A DNA stretch of 35,141 bases from Conidiobolus incongruus B7586 (Eukaryota > Entomophthoromycota > Entomophthoromycetes > Entomophthorales > Conidiobolaceae): assembly GCA_000697335.1 (NCBI GenBank), contig JNEM01010881.1, positions 1 through 35,141 of the forward strand. The letters run 5' to 3'. The position numbers and the translations under genes are program-made. The stretch's first letter is position 1. Each line of letters opens with the position of its first letter. Shown here piece by piece: positions 1 through 12,137 of this stretch. The notes beneath the pieces are model-generated. The model did no database searches and was not told where the DNA came from. It saw only the letters and a list, made by a program, of their open reading frames with translations.

Positions 1-1950
1 ATATATTTCCTTATATATTATATATTATATATAATATATTTTCAAAAACTAACAATATATTATAAAATTATAAAATTAAAAAAATAAAAATTTATATTTA
101 TTATTTCTAATAATAGAAAAATAATCATTTTGGCTTATAATTAGTATATATTCAAAAATATTTACTTTTATTGATATTTAACATTATTATAGGAGTTTTA
201 TCATAATAGAAAAAATTCATTGGTTTTAGTAAATCAAAACCAATTTTTTGACCAATTATTATTTATAATTTATTTTAAGCAATTTTGGTGAATATTCAAA
301 ATATTTAATATTAATATCAGGTTATAATAAAAAATTAACAAAATGACTATTATATAAAAGAAATTAATTAATAATTATTATATATTTTAATTATATTATA
401 TATTTACCTATTTTATAAATCATTTTAATAAATTTCAATATTGAATAATACTCTTAAATAAAACATCAATTAATAATTAATTATTCTAATTAGTTTTCAA
501 TCAAATTATTTACTTAATATCAAAAAATAATTCCAAATTATATATTAGCAAATTATATATTATTTGAATAACATTCTATCAGATCTTCATATATTTCAAA
601 ATTCATAAAATATAATTTATAGTAGTTAATTATTTAGAAAATTGATTTAATTTTAAAAAAGATGATTTATTTTTTTCATCCTGATAAACCATTTAAAAAT
701 GGTAAAAAATAATATTATCATATTAAATATGAACTCTATAATTTGTATATAAAATTAAGATTATATCTATATTTTGTAATATATGGTTTCATATAAAACA
801 TCAAATTTTGTTAAATTTTAATAAAAAGTTTTATTTAAAAAATTATAATTATAATGAATAAATTATATCAATAGGTATTTAAATAATATAATCTTTATAA
901 CTTAAATATATATTTAGTAAACTATATTATAAAACTTAAAAATTTAATCAAAAAATTAATCCATTATTTATTATAAAAATTGATATTATAATTGAGTATT
1001 TCGATAGCTAAGCCATATCCATGATATTACTAGATATTACCATTATTCTTGATTCACTTAAATATTGCAAAGCCTCAATAGCTATCTATAATTCTTATCT
1101 CAATACTGATGAACTTTAATATTTTAGAAAATAAATCATAATATAAGAATTGCCTTGGGTATATAATTTTAATTAAGAGAATTATAATAAATGAACCTTT
1201 TTGCATTATAAATCCATCAATTACTTAAATCATTAAATTATTACTTACTAACTAATGATTAAATCAGGAATTAAGATGATACCAAATCTTTATAATATTT
1301 GATTAGTGACATTATGGATAATTAGAATTTATAAGCAATTTATAATTTAAATATTCCTATCTTTTGGTATATCAAGCAAGCACAATATCCAACTTTTTAC
1401 CCAATTTTTGACATTGAGTCCCAACTCATTGTTAATAATGATACTGAGGTAATAAGCTGAAATTTTTTTGAAATTTTAGTTCAAAAATAAATTATTGTGT
1501 AATAATAGAATTAGGTGAATTAATTGTCATCATATATCGCTATAAAGATTCGAATCTAATATATAAATAAATATGGAAAATCGTAATTCTAATTTTATAT
1601 CTTTTAACTTTTTCTAGATTAAAAAAATTTTTAATTTAGTAGATTAAGTATTTGTTAAATTGGAAAAGATAATAAAATTTTGAAAATTTCCTCAATAATG
1701 AAAAATATATAATATTTGGCAAGTTCCAAATATTTGGGTATAAAATAAAATCAATAAATTAAATTTTGATAAAAAATATAATTATTATGGTAAAGTATTT
1801 TCTTTGAAAATACTATGTTTCAAATTACAATCAATTTAAAAAATATTATTAGTATTGAATTTGTAAAATTTTAAATCATTAATTAGGTTTAGTTAAATAA
1901 ATATATAGTTCTTGTTAAGTCATTGATTTAATAGTTTGTAAAAATACATT
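1..1950. other. AT-rich non-coding stretch, no gene recognised
   Basis: About 2 kb of very AT-rich sequence dense in stops in all frames. The part near 1000-1450 has slightly higher complexity, but I could not match it to any protein family. No tandem repeat or transposon end was recognised. Confidence 0.6.
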
Positions 1951-1954
1951 GATT

Positions 1955-3580
1955 CATATAGCTACATTGTAATTGAATCAGGTAATGCAGGTTTAATGGT
2001 TGCTATTAAACTAACTAGACATGGAACCTCTGCATTGTGGATAGAAACTAGTTCTGTGTTAACACTTGGAACAAGCCAACTCCTCTTCTGACATCCAAAA
2101 GCAGGAAAGAATGATGATTTAAATTGGAATTTCAAAGCCGAATATTATGAAAGGAACTATCATAAACATCATAATATGCTTTACGCCAGAGGTTCAGCGA
2201 TGGGAAGTTTCCCTGCTTACAATGGTCTTGAAATCATATTTTTCAGAGAAAAAAAACTAAAAATAGTAGAGTTGGCAGGTAACAATAGCTGGGCCAAACC
2301 AATATTTAGAGATTATTACGAATCCATAAAACTAAACGATAAACCATTATCAACTAGTGAAGATAGGTGAAAATCACATATTAGCACAGATAATTCAAAA
2401 AAATTGCCAAAATAGGTCCTAATGACTTGTAACTTGGAGTAACAGTATCTCAAGCCATATTGAATGATGATAAAGGAAGGTATTTTTAATGAAATAGAGT
2501 TAGATAATGAATCCAATAGAAATAAACTTTTTAAATTATTCATTCCTGTGAAAATCGACATCAAAGCTCACTCCTTATGTTCGTCGCAGTGTTAGAATAC
2601 ATAAAACCTGAGTTATCCAATGGTTCAAAACTTTATCTCTAAATTGATACTTTAGCCATTAAAGTCATTTAAAAATATTGAGGCCAAGAGTGCGGATTTA
2701 ATGAGTGATAAGTGTTTGTATAGAGCTAGCCCCGTTACTAAATGAGAAAACAAATGATACCTAGAGAATGAAAAGATATTTACTTATAAGTCATTGTAAG
2801 TGGCACTTTCAACGTATCTCAGCAAATATGGCTCAATGGAATCGGCTATTCTCAACATTTAATAGAAAAGGACATTGAAACTAAAGTTAATCTTGCAGAA
2901 TCTGAAATAAAGTTCTATAAGATCATATTGAGGTATCTAAGGCTCTTGAACTCAGCGCTTAAAAGGTATTTTTCGAAAACTATCACTTTACATTCAACGA
3001 TAATGAGGAATATTTTCAATAATACAAGACTGGCAAAGGTGCATATATCCACAGTGGTGCTTTCTATGGCGCAATATTTAACACTAACTCCGAATTGGAC
3101 TACGATGATATTTGGTACTAGGTTTATTGATCAAGTTCATTGGATTTTTCTAAGGAGTTTCAGAAAAGTTTTGAAGTAACTTGTATCTCGCATTGTTCTC
3201 AGTTCACGTTCTATTATGAACGTCTGTGTCAAACTAAAATCATACGACCCACAAGATGACCCGTACATCAATTTCTGATATTGTGAAGCGAAAGGAGTTG
3301 GGCAAGGTCTGAATAAGATATTATGGGGTGTTAAGGAGATTTTGAACTCCGTTGTTAAAGAAATCATCCTAGAACCTCATCAGCAAACTGATGATGAATA
3401 AAAATTCTTCATTAAAGATAATTTAATCAGTTACAATGCTTGCTACACCATTGAGATTGGTAAGAATGATGATTCTATGACAGTGCTTGATAAAGATCTT
3501 ATAACTATAGGTGTGAAGGATTTGTGAGTTGCTGATTTGTCAGCAGCTCCTTATATTGTTGCAGATTTTCTACTCTAATG
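1955..3580 (+). pseudogene. Decayed GMC-family FAD oxidoreductase (copy 1)
   Basis: GMC oxidoreductases (glucose-methanol-choline family) are FAD-dependent enzymes that oxidise alcohols or sugars. The remnant starts with the dinucleotide-binding loop: GNAGLMVAIKL followed by ALWIETSS near 1970-2050 matches the family pattern GxGxxG...A..L....VLLIEAG. It ends near 3500 with MTVLDKD and GVKDL-VADLSAAPY, the C-terminal signature V.D..L.V.GV..LRV.D.S..P. Total span, about 1.6 kb, is close to the 550-600 residues usual for the family. In-frame stops and several frame changes break it. Two TGA codons sit where arginine is expected (INF-stop-Y near 3275, DL-stop-V near 3525), consistent with CGA becoming TGA. 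It resembles copy 2 at 12138-13829 closely enough to be a relative (shared YINF, MTVLDKD, GVK.L). It is a host-type gene copy and certainly not functional. Confidence 0.8.
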
Positions 3581-3589
3581 ATTATATAC

Positions 3590-4858
3590 TTGATTTGAAA
3601 TGTATTCATTCTATTCTCGACAGTTAGAGGTTATTATATAATGAAACTTTTATATATAAGTTTTAAAATCCCACACCTCATAGCAGCCCAAACTATATTA
3701 AAATAATATATGTTTGTATTTTACCGATTTTACAAATTTATTTGCTATGATCTGTAGTTGGAATTTATGTTAAATGTTTGATCAGTAACTTATTGCAGAA
3801 TGAATTGATCAATTTTAGTTGATTGATATCATCAAATAAAAAATAAATATCAAGGAAAAAATAACCCTTGTCATAAAAAAGCAAAATACAATAGGAATTG
3901 CCTTGGAAATTCAAGATATTGAATTTATATTTAAAATACAAATTATATTGAAATTATATTTGATATTTCATTAAGTCAATATTTCATTGTAAAAATTTAT
4001 CAAATAACAGAATTAGTTTCCACATCTGTTCAAATAAAATCTCTTATTTTATTGATAACTCTGTCATCAAAATGATAGTAAATTTTTGTGTTTCACAGAT
4101 CTTGTCATATAATATCAGAACTTGATTTTCTCACCATTTTTTGAATATACTGATGATAAAAATATAACCCTATTATTAAAATGGACCAATATATCATATA
4201 ACGGTATTTTTTTTCAGTTTTATCCTCTCAATATATACCATATAATTATAAAAACAGTTTTATTAATTCCCTTAAATGCAATATTTATTTTAATAATTAG
4301 CATCCGAATGCCAATTTATGCCTCTCTTTGCCAGGTATTAAATTGATTGATTAATATTAACTAATCAGCCAATCAAACAAAGAATTGTTGAATATAAGAA
4401 AAGGACATATCATCAGTCAAGTTTATTGAATATCAATATAAAGAAGACAATTGGACTTCTAACTCGAATTCCATTTTATATTTTTCGTTGAATCTGAAAA
4501 ATTTGTTAATAAATGTAAATACCCGAATAATAATCACTCATATAACCCAGATATTGATACCCATTCAAAATATTTCAAAGCATTATAATATACATTTTTT
4601 CAATTTCTAATTTTCAAAAATTTTTAAACTTTAACAAATTGAATAAAAATTTAATTCTGGTAATGATTAAAATGAAAAATATTGGAATATAATAATTACA
4701 TATTTGATCAGAAATAATAATTCAAAATATTTTATATTATTAAGAAATTAACTGTTAATTAACTATATTTGGAATTATATTGTTAATTGTATTCTACAAG
4801 AATAGATATTCTAAATATTTGAAAAATTAATAATAAAATATAATTCAGTTTCAATTTA
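3590..4858. other. Non-coding gap between GMC pseudogene and mariner A
   Basis: AT-rich sequence with no recognised gene. A 74-codon open frame at 4122-4346 is hydrophobic but resembles nothing and lies in biased sequence. I take it as chance. Confidence 0.5.
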
Positions 4859-4970
4859 TTAGGGCAGAAATCAAATAATGGCATAATTTTAAAATTAAAA
4901 TTAAACAAAAATATGAATAAATAATTTATAAAAATTAATTGATAATATATAAAAATTAATAAATAATATA

Positions 4971-4975
4971 AAATT
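4971..4975. repeat. Left target site duplication AAATT of the LTR element
   Basis: AAATT lies immediately before the left LTR and recurs at 10676-10680 immediately after the right LTR. Fusing the flanks at one copy restores the same reading as uninterrupted mariner copy B (ataatataaaattaatag). Confidence 0.85.
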
Positions 4976-5371
4976 TGTAAGCATAATGGTAGTTAAACCA
5001 ATATAATACAAAGGAAGACTTAATATAAAAGTAATGTGGTGCAGAATATGGTAATATAATGTGGTTGTAGTATGCAAGTATAAACAAAGTTTAATTAAGC
5101 TTCAAACTAGGATGAGTCACTGATATATTAAGATTTATATTAGGTAGTGCCAATATACTATAATACTAATAGAAAGTAGTCTTAATTTTAGAAGTAATAT
5201 AAAAGCAAAAAATAATAAGAATTAAGAGGGAAAAAAACTTAGTTTATTAGATAATTCAATGCTATTTATATAATTAATTTAACTATATAAGTATAAATTA
5301 ATTATATAATTTATAGTTAATTGAATTATATTAAAGTATATATAAGAATTTAAAGAATTAGTCTCTTAATA
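4976..5371 (-). repeat. 3' LTR of the Ty3/gypsy element
   Basis: 396 bp, aligned without difficulty to 10278-10675. Read on the minus strand the unit begins TATTAAGAG and ends CTTACA, so the original LTR probably had the usual TG...CA ends. Confidence 0.88.
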
Positions 5372-5899
5372 CTCCCTTAGTAGGTTTCTTAAAGAAGACA
5401 CACTCCTTATATTTTTGCAAATAAGTATAATAAGCTAAAATATTCTTAATATTTTCTAGGGGTTTTTATATAGCTTCTTCAATAAGATAACCTATCCATT
5501 TTATATAAAAATAAAACTTATTCCTAATAGGTTTAAATTTAATTATATAATCAATATAGTATTCTTCTTCTATATTTTAATTAATAATTAGATTTAGTTT
5601 TGGGGCTTTTAATTAATTAAAAAAAGTGTTAAAATCTTCAAAATATAGTTTAATTTTGGATATGTGAAAGGTAAAGTTGATCCTCAAAGTTAGAGGTAAT
5701 TCCAAGATAATATTTTTAAAATTTGAATCAATAGATTAAATTTTATAAGGATTATAATATATTAATAAGAATTTTAGATTTAAGCTAGATTTAAATAAGG
5801 TAGGTTTAAGGGTAGATTGTTCTAAGTATATAAACATATTAATTTCATATTTAAGAGGATTTCTAGATAACTTTAAATATTGTTTTTCTATGATCTTTT

Positions 5900-6680
5900 A
5901 ATTTTCTTTTAAGTTAAATTTAACTTGGGAATTAATATGCTTAATATTAGATTAAAGTTCAAAAATATCCAAAGGTAAGTAGATTTGAAATTTTAAAGCA
6001 ATTATTAAATTAGGATATTTGCTATAATTGATAAAATAAAAGCTAAAAACTGTTAATTTATTTGATAAAGGTATTGAATAAATATTAAAGTTAATAGATA
6101 TAGATATCCTAATTTAACTAATTAGTGTTAATATAAGCTTTAATTATTTGCTTTAAGTTTTTAATAATTTGTTTAACAAGTTTATTAGTTTAATGATAAT
6201 TAGTAGTAGACATAGTTAGATTAATCTTAAAGGAAAAAAATAGTAACTTCTAAAATTAAGAGTTGAATTACACATCTTTATTAAATATAATAGTTTGTAA
6301 AATTCTATAGTAGGTAACAATATTAGAGAATAATAATTATGCAATATCTTTAATTATAGAAGTTTTGAAACAAAGAATAATATAAGAATATTTGGAAAAT
6401 AAATCAATTACAATTAATAAGTTATTAAAACTATTTGTTGATTTAAAGATTTCTATGAAATTAAGCTAGATTTGTTGTTAAATTTCATTAGGGACTTATA
6501 AAGGAATAAGTCTGTTATATTCTAATTGAGTGTTATATTTAATTCTTTAGTATATATTATAAGTATTAGTGTATTTCTAAACTAATTTAACTAGGGAAAG
6601 TTAATAATACTTTATTTTAATTCTCTCAGCAGTTTTTAACTAGTTTTAATGTCCTCTAACAAATATATTATGATATTAAT
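5900..6680 (-). pseudogene. Integrase region of the LTR element (fossil)
   Basis: On the minus strand a GH...K..ERI-type zinc-binding start near 6660 is followed by L.PL..P and then LNFIEIFKS.NSFN.LLIVID near 6430-6350. This corresponds to the MDFI..LP.S.G...ILVVVD core start of Ty3/gypsy integrases. It lies downstream of the reverse transcriptase, as expected. It is broken. Confidence 0.65.
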
Positions 6681-7599
6681 TAAATGTTATTTATTAAATC
6701 TTAGGAATAACAGGAACATATAGACAATTATTATAATATAATAGGTTATTAATAATTTTAAATCTTTTGACATATTTTAATTAGTTTTCTAATGGTTTAA
6801 AAATTTCTTCTTTAACTAAAATAAAAAAAACATTATTTAATAGTGTTTTTTAAAGTAATTTATTAAAATCTTTATTTCCTTCATTAATTATTATTGAGTT
6901 AATATTTGCTAGGTTTTTATAATTAGAATAAAAACATAAGTATGTAAGATTTCTTAATAAAGTATCTACAACATAATTCTATTAACCTAAAAAATATTAA
7001 ATAAAGAAAAAATAAGCTTAGATAATTTTAATCTATTTAACTTATTTTCTTAATAAATACTTCTGAGTATTTAAATAGATAAGTGATTTGTGATTTATAA
7101 GTGTTAGTAAAAAGTTACAAGATAAGAAATATAAGTGTTTTTTGATTATTTCTATTAAATCAAAGAGTTTTTATTTATAAACTATATATTTTAATTCAGC
7201 TAGTTTTATTTTTCTTAACCAGAATGTTATTGGTTTTAAGGTAATATTTGTAGGGTTAAATTTAACTTATTATCCCTTATTTATTATTTTATCTTATAGT
7301 TAAAAGGTAAAATATTAATTAAATTTAAACTAAGCTAACTATTTACCAATTATAAAAAAACTAAAGTTAATAAAAATAATAGTAGGTAGTTTTAAATTCA
7401 AGATAAATAAGTAAAAGCTTTAGTAATAAAAAAAATTAAAGCATTTATATAAAAAGTATATAGTATAGTTTATTCAAAAGAAGAGTCTTTTATTAAGAGA
7501 TTAATAAGAAGAGTAATAAATTCAACAAAAGAATCAATGAAATCTTTAAAGTAATTTAATAATTTAAATATAAACATAAGTTAATCTTTGTTTATAAAT

Positions 7600-8250
7600 A
7601 TAGTAAAAGCTTTAACACCATTGAGTTTAGTTAAATTAATATTAATTATTTCAAAGGAAACAATATAACCATAAAAAAAGATAGAAAAGGCACTAAAGAT
7701 ATATTTTAATAGTTTCAAAAGTAATTTATATTCTTGAATAATTTATAAAACTTAATTAACATGTTAAATATATTCTTTTTTAGTCTTTAAATAGATTAAG
7801 ATATTATCAAGGTAAGTAATAATAAAATTATTAAAAACAAGATCAAAAAGGGAATTGATGAATTAAATAAAAGTTATAAGGGTATTACACAATCTAAAGT
7901 CTATAATAGTAAATTTATAATAACTTAAAAGAGTGTTGAAAATAATTAAATTGATAGAATTTTCTTTAACTCTAATGTTATAGTATTTATTTTTTATATT
8001 TAGTTTAGTATATATAGTTAGTCTAAGTAATTTATCTTTAACATCATATAAGTTTAGTAATAAACTTTTATCCTTGATAGTTTTAGAGTTTAAAACATAG
8101 TTATTAAACTATAGTCTCTAACCACCATCAGTTATTTATATAAAGAGAATTAAAAATCTTTATGATAAAGAAATAAGTTTAATATACCTATTTTTAAGTG
8201 GTTTTTAGATTTCTTCTTTTAAAGTTTGATATTATTTAAAAAATAAATAG
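7600..8250 (-). pseudogene. Reverse transcriptase region of the LTR element (fossil)
   Basis: Translated on the minus strand, this block carries the Ty3/gypsy reverse transcriptase landmarks in order: the fingers block near 8100-8200, the TIKD..LL. block near 8050, the IRVKE block near 7960, and the active-site block with YLDNIL (family YLDDIL) near 7800. The connection towards RNase H follows below 7700. It is broken throughout. Confidence 0.8.
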
Positions 8251-10277
8251 TAAGTAAATTTTAAGTATATTTGTATATTAGGAAGTAGTTTAATTTTGTG
8301 TTTAATATTTTATTTAGGAGGTAATCTATCTATAAATTCAAAAACATTAGTAAATTAACTTAATATATTATATAAGAAATGGTCATTAGATATAATTTTA
8401 TTGAAAATAACAAATAAAGTACTATTAGATAAATAATAAACAAATACATATCCCTATAAGTTATTAATACTATTAATTAATTTTTTATATTAATTTTTGT
8501 TTATAATAATAAAATTATTTTCTATAATTGTAGAGTTAGTATTAAATATAATATTTAATAGTTTTATAATAGGATAATATAAATCTTTTAAGATTAGTTC
8601 TATTAATTTCTTTTGGAATATAAAAGAAATAGATTTGTAACCTTCTAGGGTAATATTTATAGATATAAAACTGTGATATTTAAACTAATTTTAACCTTAT
8701 ATAAAATTGTAACTAATGTTACCAACTAAGAATTTAATATATTAAGAGTAATTAGGAGATAATAATAGGTATTTAAATATAGTACCAGATGCTTATTCTA
8801 TTAAGTTATTAGCATATTTAATTATTAAATTACTTTTTTAGGTAGGTAAAAATAGTTTTGTAATAATAAAAAAAGAGATAATATAACTAAAATAACTAAT
8901 ATTAATTAAAACACTAATAGGTATATCTATAAAAGAAATAATTAATATTTACAATAAAGTGATACTTAAAGGTAAAAAATTATAAGATAAATTAATTACT
9001 AGAATATTTTTAGTTTTTAATAATTTAATTAGTTAGATTTTCCTACTATATATAATTTAATTTGTAAAATTATTAGTCTATTAGAATTTTTGTGGATTAG
9101 ATTAAAACTTGCTAATTAATTATAAGAGGAGTGATTTTAAGGTTATATTAATATTATCCAGGTTTGATTTATGATTAATAAGATTATTGAGAATTAAGTA
9201 GATGTTATTTCCTTAAAGGATATTTATCAACTTTATAGATAACTTAAGTTTTTTAACAATAGTAGTAAATTTTATTTGTTTTTAAGTAAGTTTTAACTTC
9301 TTACTAAAGGTTTTCTTATAAAGTTTTAAAATAAAAGCATCTATTATTTAAAACTTAAATAGGTTAGAATAAGTTTTAACAGATTAATTCTTAAGGTAAA
9401 AAGATTCAATTATAGAATAAAAGATATCATCAATTTAATTGCTATATCACAAATATTAAAAAAACATATTATTAAAGTATTCTCTATTAACTAATTAAAA
9501 CTTCACTTAAAGATTAAAGCATTGTAATAGTTTGTAGATTTATTCTTCTTCAGTGATATTTAATATATTTAACTATATCTCATTAAATTTTTTATCAATT
9601 ATTTTGTAGATGTTTTTTATTTAAGTTAAGAAAGCTTTTCTCTTGTTAATTAAACTTAATTATTTGGGTTATACCTCTTTTTAAGGGTTTTTTCAAATTG
9701 TTTAAAAGTTTATATCTTTATAGTAAGTTATCCTCTTAAAGATTTTTTAAAATTAAGCTTGTAATAAGTTAATTACTTAGTATAAGTAAATTTTTCCAAA
9801 AAAGAAATGGTTAATTTAAGGATATTCTTTAAATCTTCATTAAAGATTAAATCAAGATAATTCTTTATTTTTTTAAAATAGTTTTCAAGCTTATAAAAGT
9901 TTTTAAAACTATTATAAATAGTTAATTTATTATTAAAGACATTAAAGAGGTGGTTTAATATATTAACTATAGTGAAATAACTAGTTTGTTGAATTTAAGC
10001 TCTTTAAGACATATTTTTTTCAATTAAAATTATTTAATATAAGTTTCTTGAAGGGTAATAAACTTTTAAAAATTAAAGTCTTGGATTTATTTAGTAATTA
10101 AGCTACTATTATCATTAAAATAATATGAGGGTATCTTTTTTTTAATGGTATTATAGTATATAGTGTTAAATTTAAATAAAATAAATTATAGATAAGATTT
10201 AAAATAATAATAAATAAATTTAATATAGATAGTTATTAATTTCTAATAAGTTTTTAATAATTTTCTTACTGTTACTA

Positions 10278-10675
10278 TATAAGTATAGTGGTAGTTAAAC
10301 TAATATAGTATAGAGGAAGACTTATTATAAAAATAGTGTAGTATAAAACATAGTAATATAATATGATTATAGTGTACAAATATAAACAAAGTTTAATTAA
10401 GCTTCAAATTAAGATAAGTTACTGATATATTAAGATTTATATTAGATAGTGTTAATATACTATAATATTGATAAAAAGTAGTCTTAATCTTAAAAGTAAT
10501 AGAAAAGTAAAAAATAATAAAAATTAAAAGGGAAAAAAGAACTCAGTTTACTAAATAATTCAATGTTATTTATTCAATTAATTTAACTATATAAGTATAA
10601 ATTAATCATATAATTTATAGTTGATTGAATTATATGAAAATATATATAAAAGTTTAAAAAACTAGTTTCTTAATA
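10278..10675 (-). repeat. 5' LTR of the Ty3/gypsy element
   Basis: Direct repeat of 4976-5371. The two copies differ almost entirely by transitions. The right target duplication AAATT follows at 10676-10680. Confidence 0.88.
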
Positions 10676-12137
10676 AAATTAATAGTTTCTTTTATTATTA
10701 ATAACTTTTTTTTATATTTTTAATTAGCTTTTAATACTCAAAAAAAATTTTTTTATTAAAGACTAAAATTTAATGTTTTTATAAATTAATTTAATTTATT
10801 TATAAGAATTTTTTTCCTGTAAGCTATGTTTTTGATTATTTAAAATATTTATAATAATATAGGTTATAATAAAATGAATATATTAGATATAGTAACTATC
10901 TCTAGTTTTTTTATATAAAAAATCTTTTATAGCTTTAACTTTATATTTTCATAATTATTACATAAAATTAATAATATTTTTAATTTATTTTAAGAATATC
11001 ATTTAAAAATTATTTTATTTAAAAAAACAATATATAATTTACTAATAATTAATTTTCCTAGAGGTATTAAATAAAAAAATCATATAATATTATAATCTAT
11101 TATAACAATTAATATTTGCTTATATTAATAATATTTATTCATTGGAATTTATAAAAGGGATTAATTTAACTTAACTTAATATCTTGTTTTATTTTTAATT
11201 AAAGGATTATATAAATAAATTTAAGATTTATTAATTATAAGTATTTATTGTAAAAACTTTTGTTTTTAGTTATAACTTATTAAGTTTAATCTAGCTATAG
11301 CTACTTTAATTTTTTTTTAGGCTTTTATTAAATTATATGAATTCTATTTTATATTTTTATTAATTAAACTAAGTTTAAACTTAAGTATATATAACATGCC
11401 TATATAATTAATATTAAATTGTTTTAATAGTTTTCTAATAAAAATAAAAAGTTATTTTTTAATATATTTTTTTAATTTAATTATAAGTAAAAAAGTAATA
11501 GTAAAAATAAGTTTTTTAAATTTTAGTAAATTTTGAATAATGTCCCTTCTAGCATTAAAATTGCAAATCTAACAATAAATAGTAATTTTAGATAAAGCAT
11601 TATCTCTATAAGCTATTTACAAGTTTCACATAATTTTAAAGGGTTTATGGTTAAGTTTTAAAGATACAAAAATAAAAGCCTTTTGATAATCATTAACTAA
11701 TTTAAACATCATTAAATTTAAGTGTAAATTTTAAAATCAAAATATTTTAATAAAATAATCATTAAAATTGAATATATATTGTTTGAAAATATTTGTTTTC
11801 CTATATATTTTATATACAAAAAATCTATTAAAATATATAATATGTTTGAAAGATCAAAAATTAAAAAATTTGCCATTTCTTAATTTCCATACTAATAATA
11901 TCAAATAAAATTATTAAAATTTAAAAGACTGGTATTAAGTTAAAATATATACATTATTTAATATCTGATTACAAAATGAATACCATGTATATATCTCTAA
12001 TGATCTAAATCAATATGAGGTAAAATCTAATGCTATTTTTAATAATTAATATTGAACTGAAATAAAGTATAAATTAATTGTAAAAATTTGGAATAAGATT
12101 TCATCATTGGATATTAAGCTATGATAACTAGCAAGTA

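Larger units (their letters stand above)
4976..10675 (-). mobile_element. Ty3/gypsy-type LTR retrotransposon, broken, inside mariner A
   Basis: This is a 5.7-kb fossil flanked by direct LTRs (4976-5371 and 10278-10675) and a 5-bp target duplication. Read on the minus strand the order is 5' LTR, a presumed gag region (about 10250-9000), pol, 3' LTR. A Ty3/gypsy-type reverse transcriptase is recognisable at about 7600-8200, RNase H follows towards 7000, and an integrase region with the zinc-finger and core order of the family lies at about 6680-5900. Reverse transcriptase before integrase places it in Ty3/gypsy rather than copia. A purine-rich tract (reverse complement of 5372-5380) abuts the 3' LTR. 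The internal sequence next to the 5' LTR, at 10277 downward, is a possible primer-binding site. All coding parts are heavily interrupted and no open frame survives. The LTRs have diverged at roughly a fifth of positions in the stretch I aligned. This suggests an old insertion, but transition-biased decay would inflate apparent age. Confidence 0.88.
4859..11895 (-). mobile_element. Mariner DNA transposon copy A, split by an LTR retrotransposon
   Basis: The ends are inverted repeats. The left end starts TTAGGGCAGAAATCAAATAA, and the reverse complement of the right end starts TTAGTATGGAAATTAAGAAA. Both are bounded by TA (4857-4858 and 11896-11897), as expected for Tc1/mariner target duplication. 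After removing the insert at 4976-10675 and one copy of its target duplication the element is about 1.33 kb, a typical mariner size. It aligns along its length with copy B (29289-30599). The transposase remnant runs on the minus strand from an ATG at 11709 to a stop at 10679. It is riddled with TAA/TAG and is 2 bp longer than a multiple of three, so it is dead. Confidence 0.85.

Noticed and set aside
2928-3367. Short open frames on either strand within the first GMC pseudogene
   Set aside because: They are out of phase with the GMC blocks, or antisense to them, and carry no signature of their own.
4122-4346. 74-codon hydrophobic open frame
   Set aside because: Dominated by AT-rich codons, no family similarity, no copy elsewhere. 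Expected by chance at this composition.
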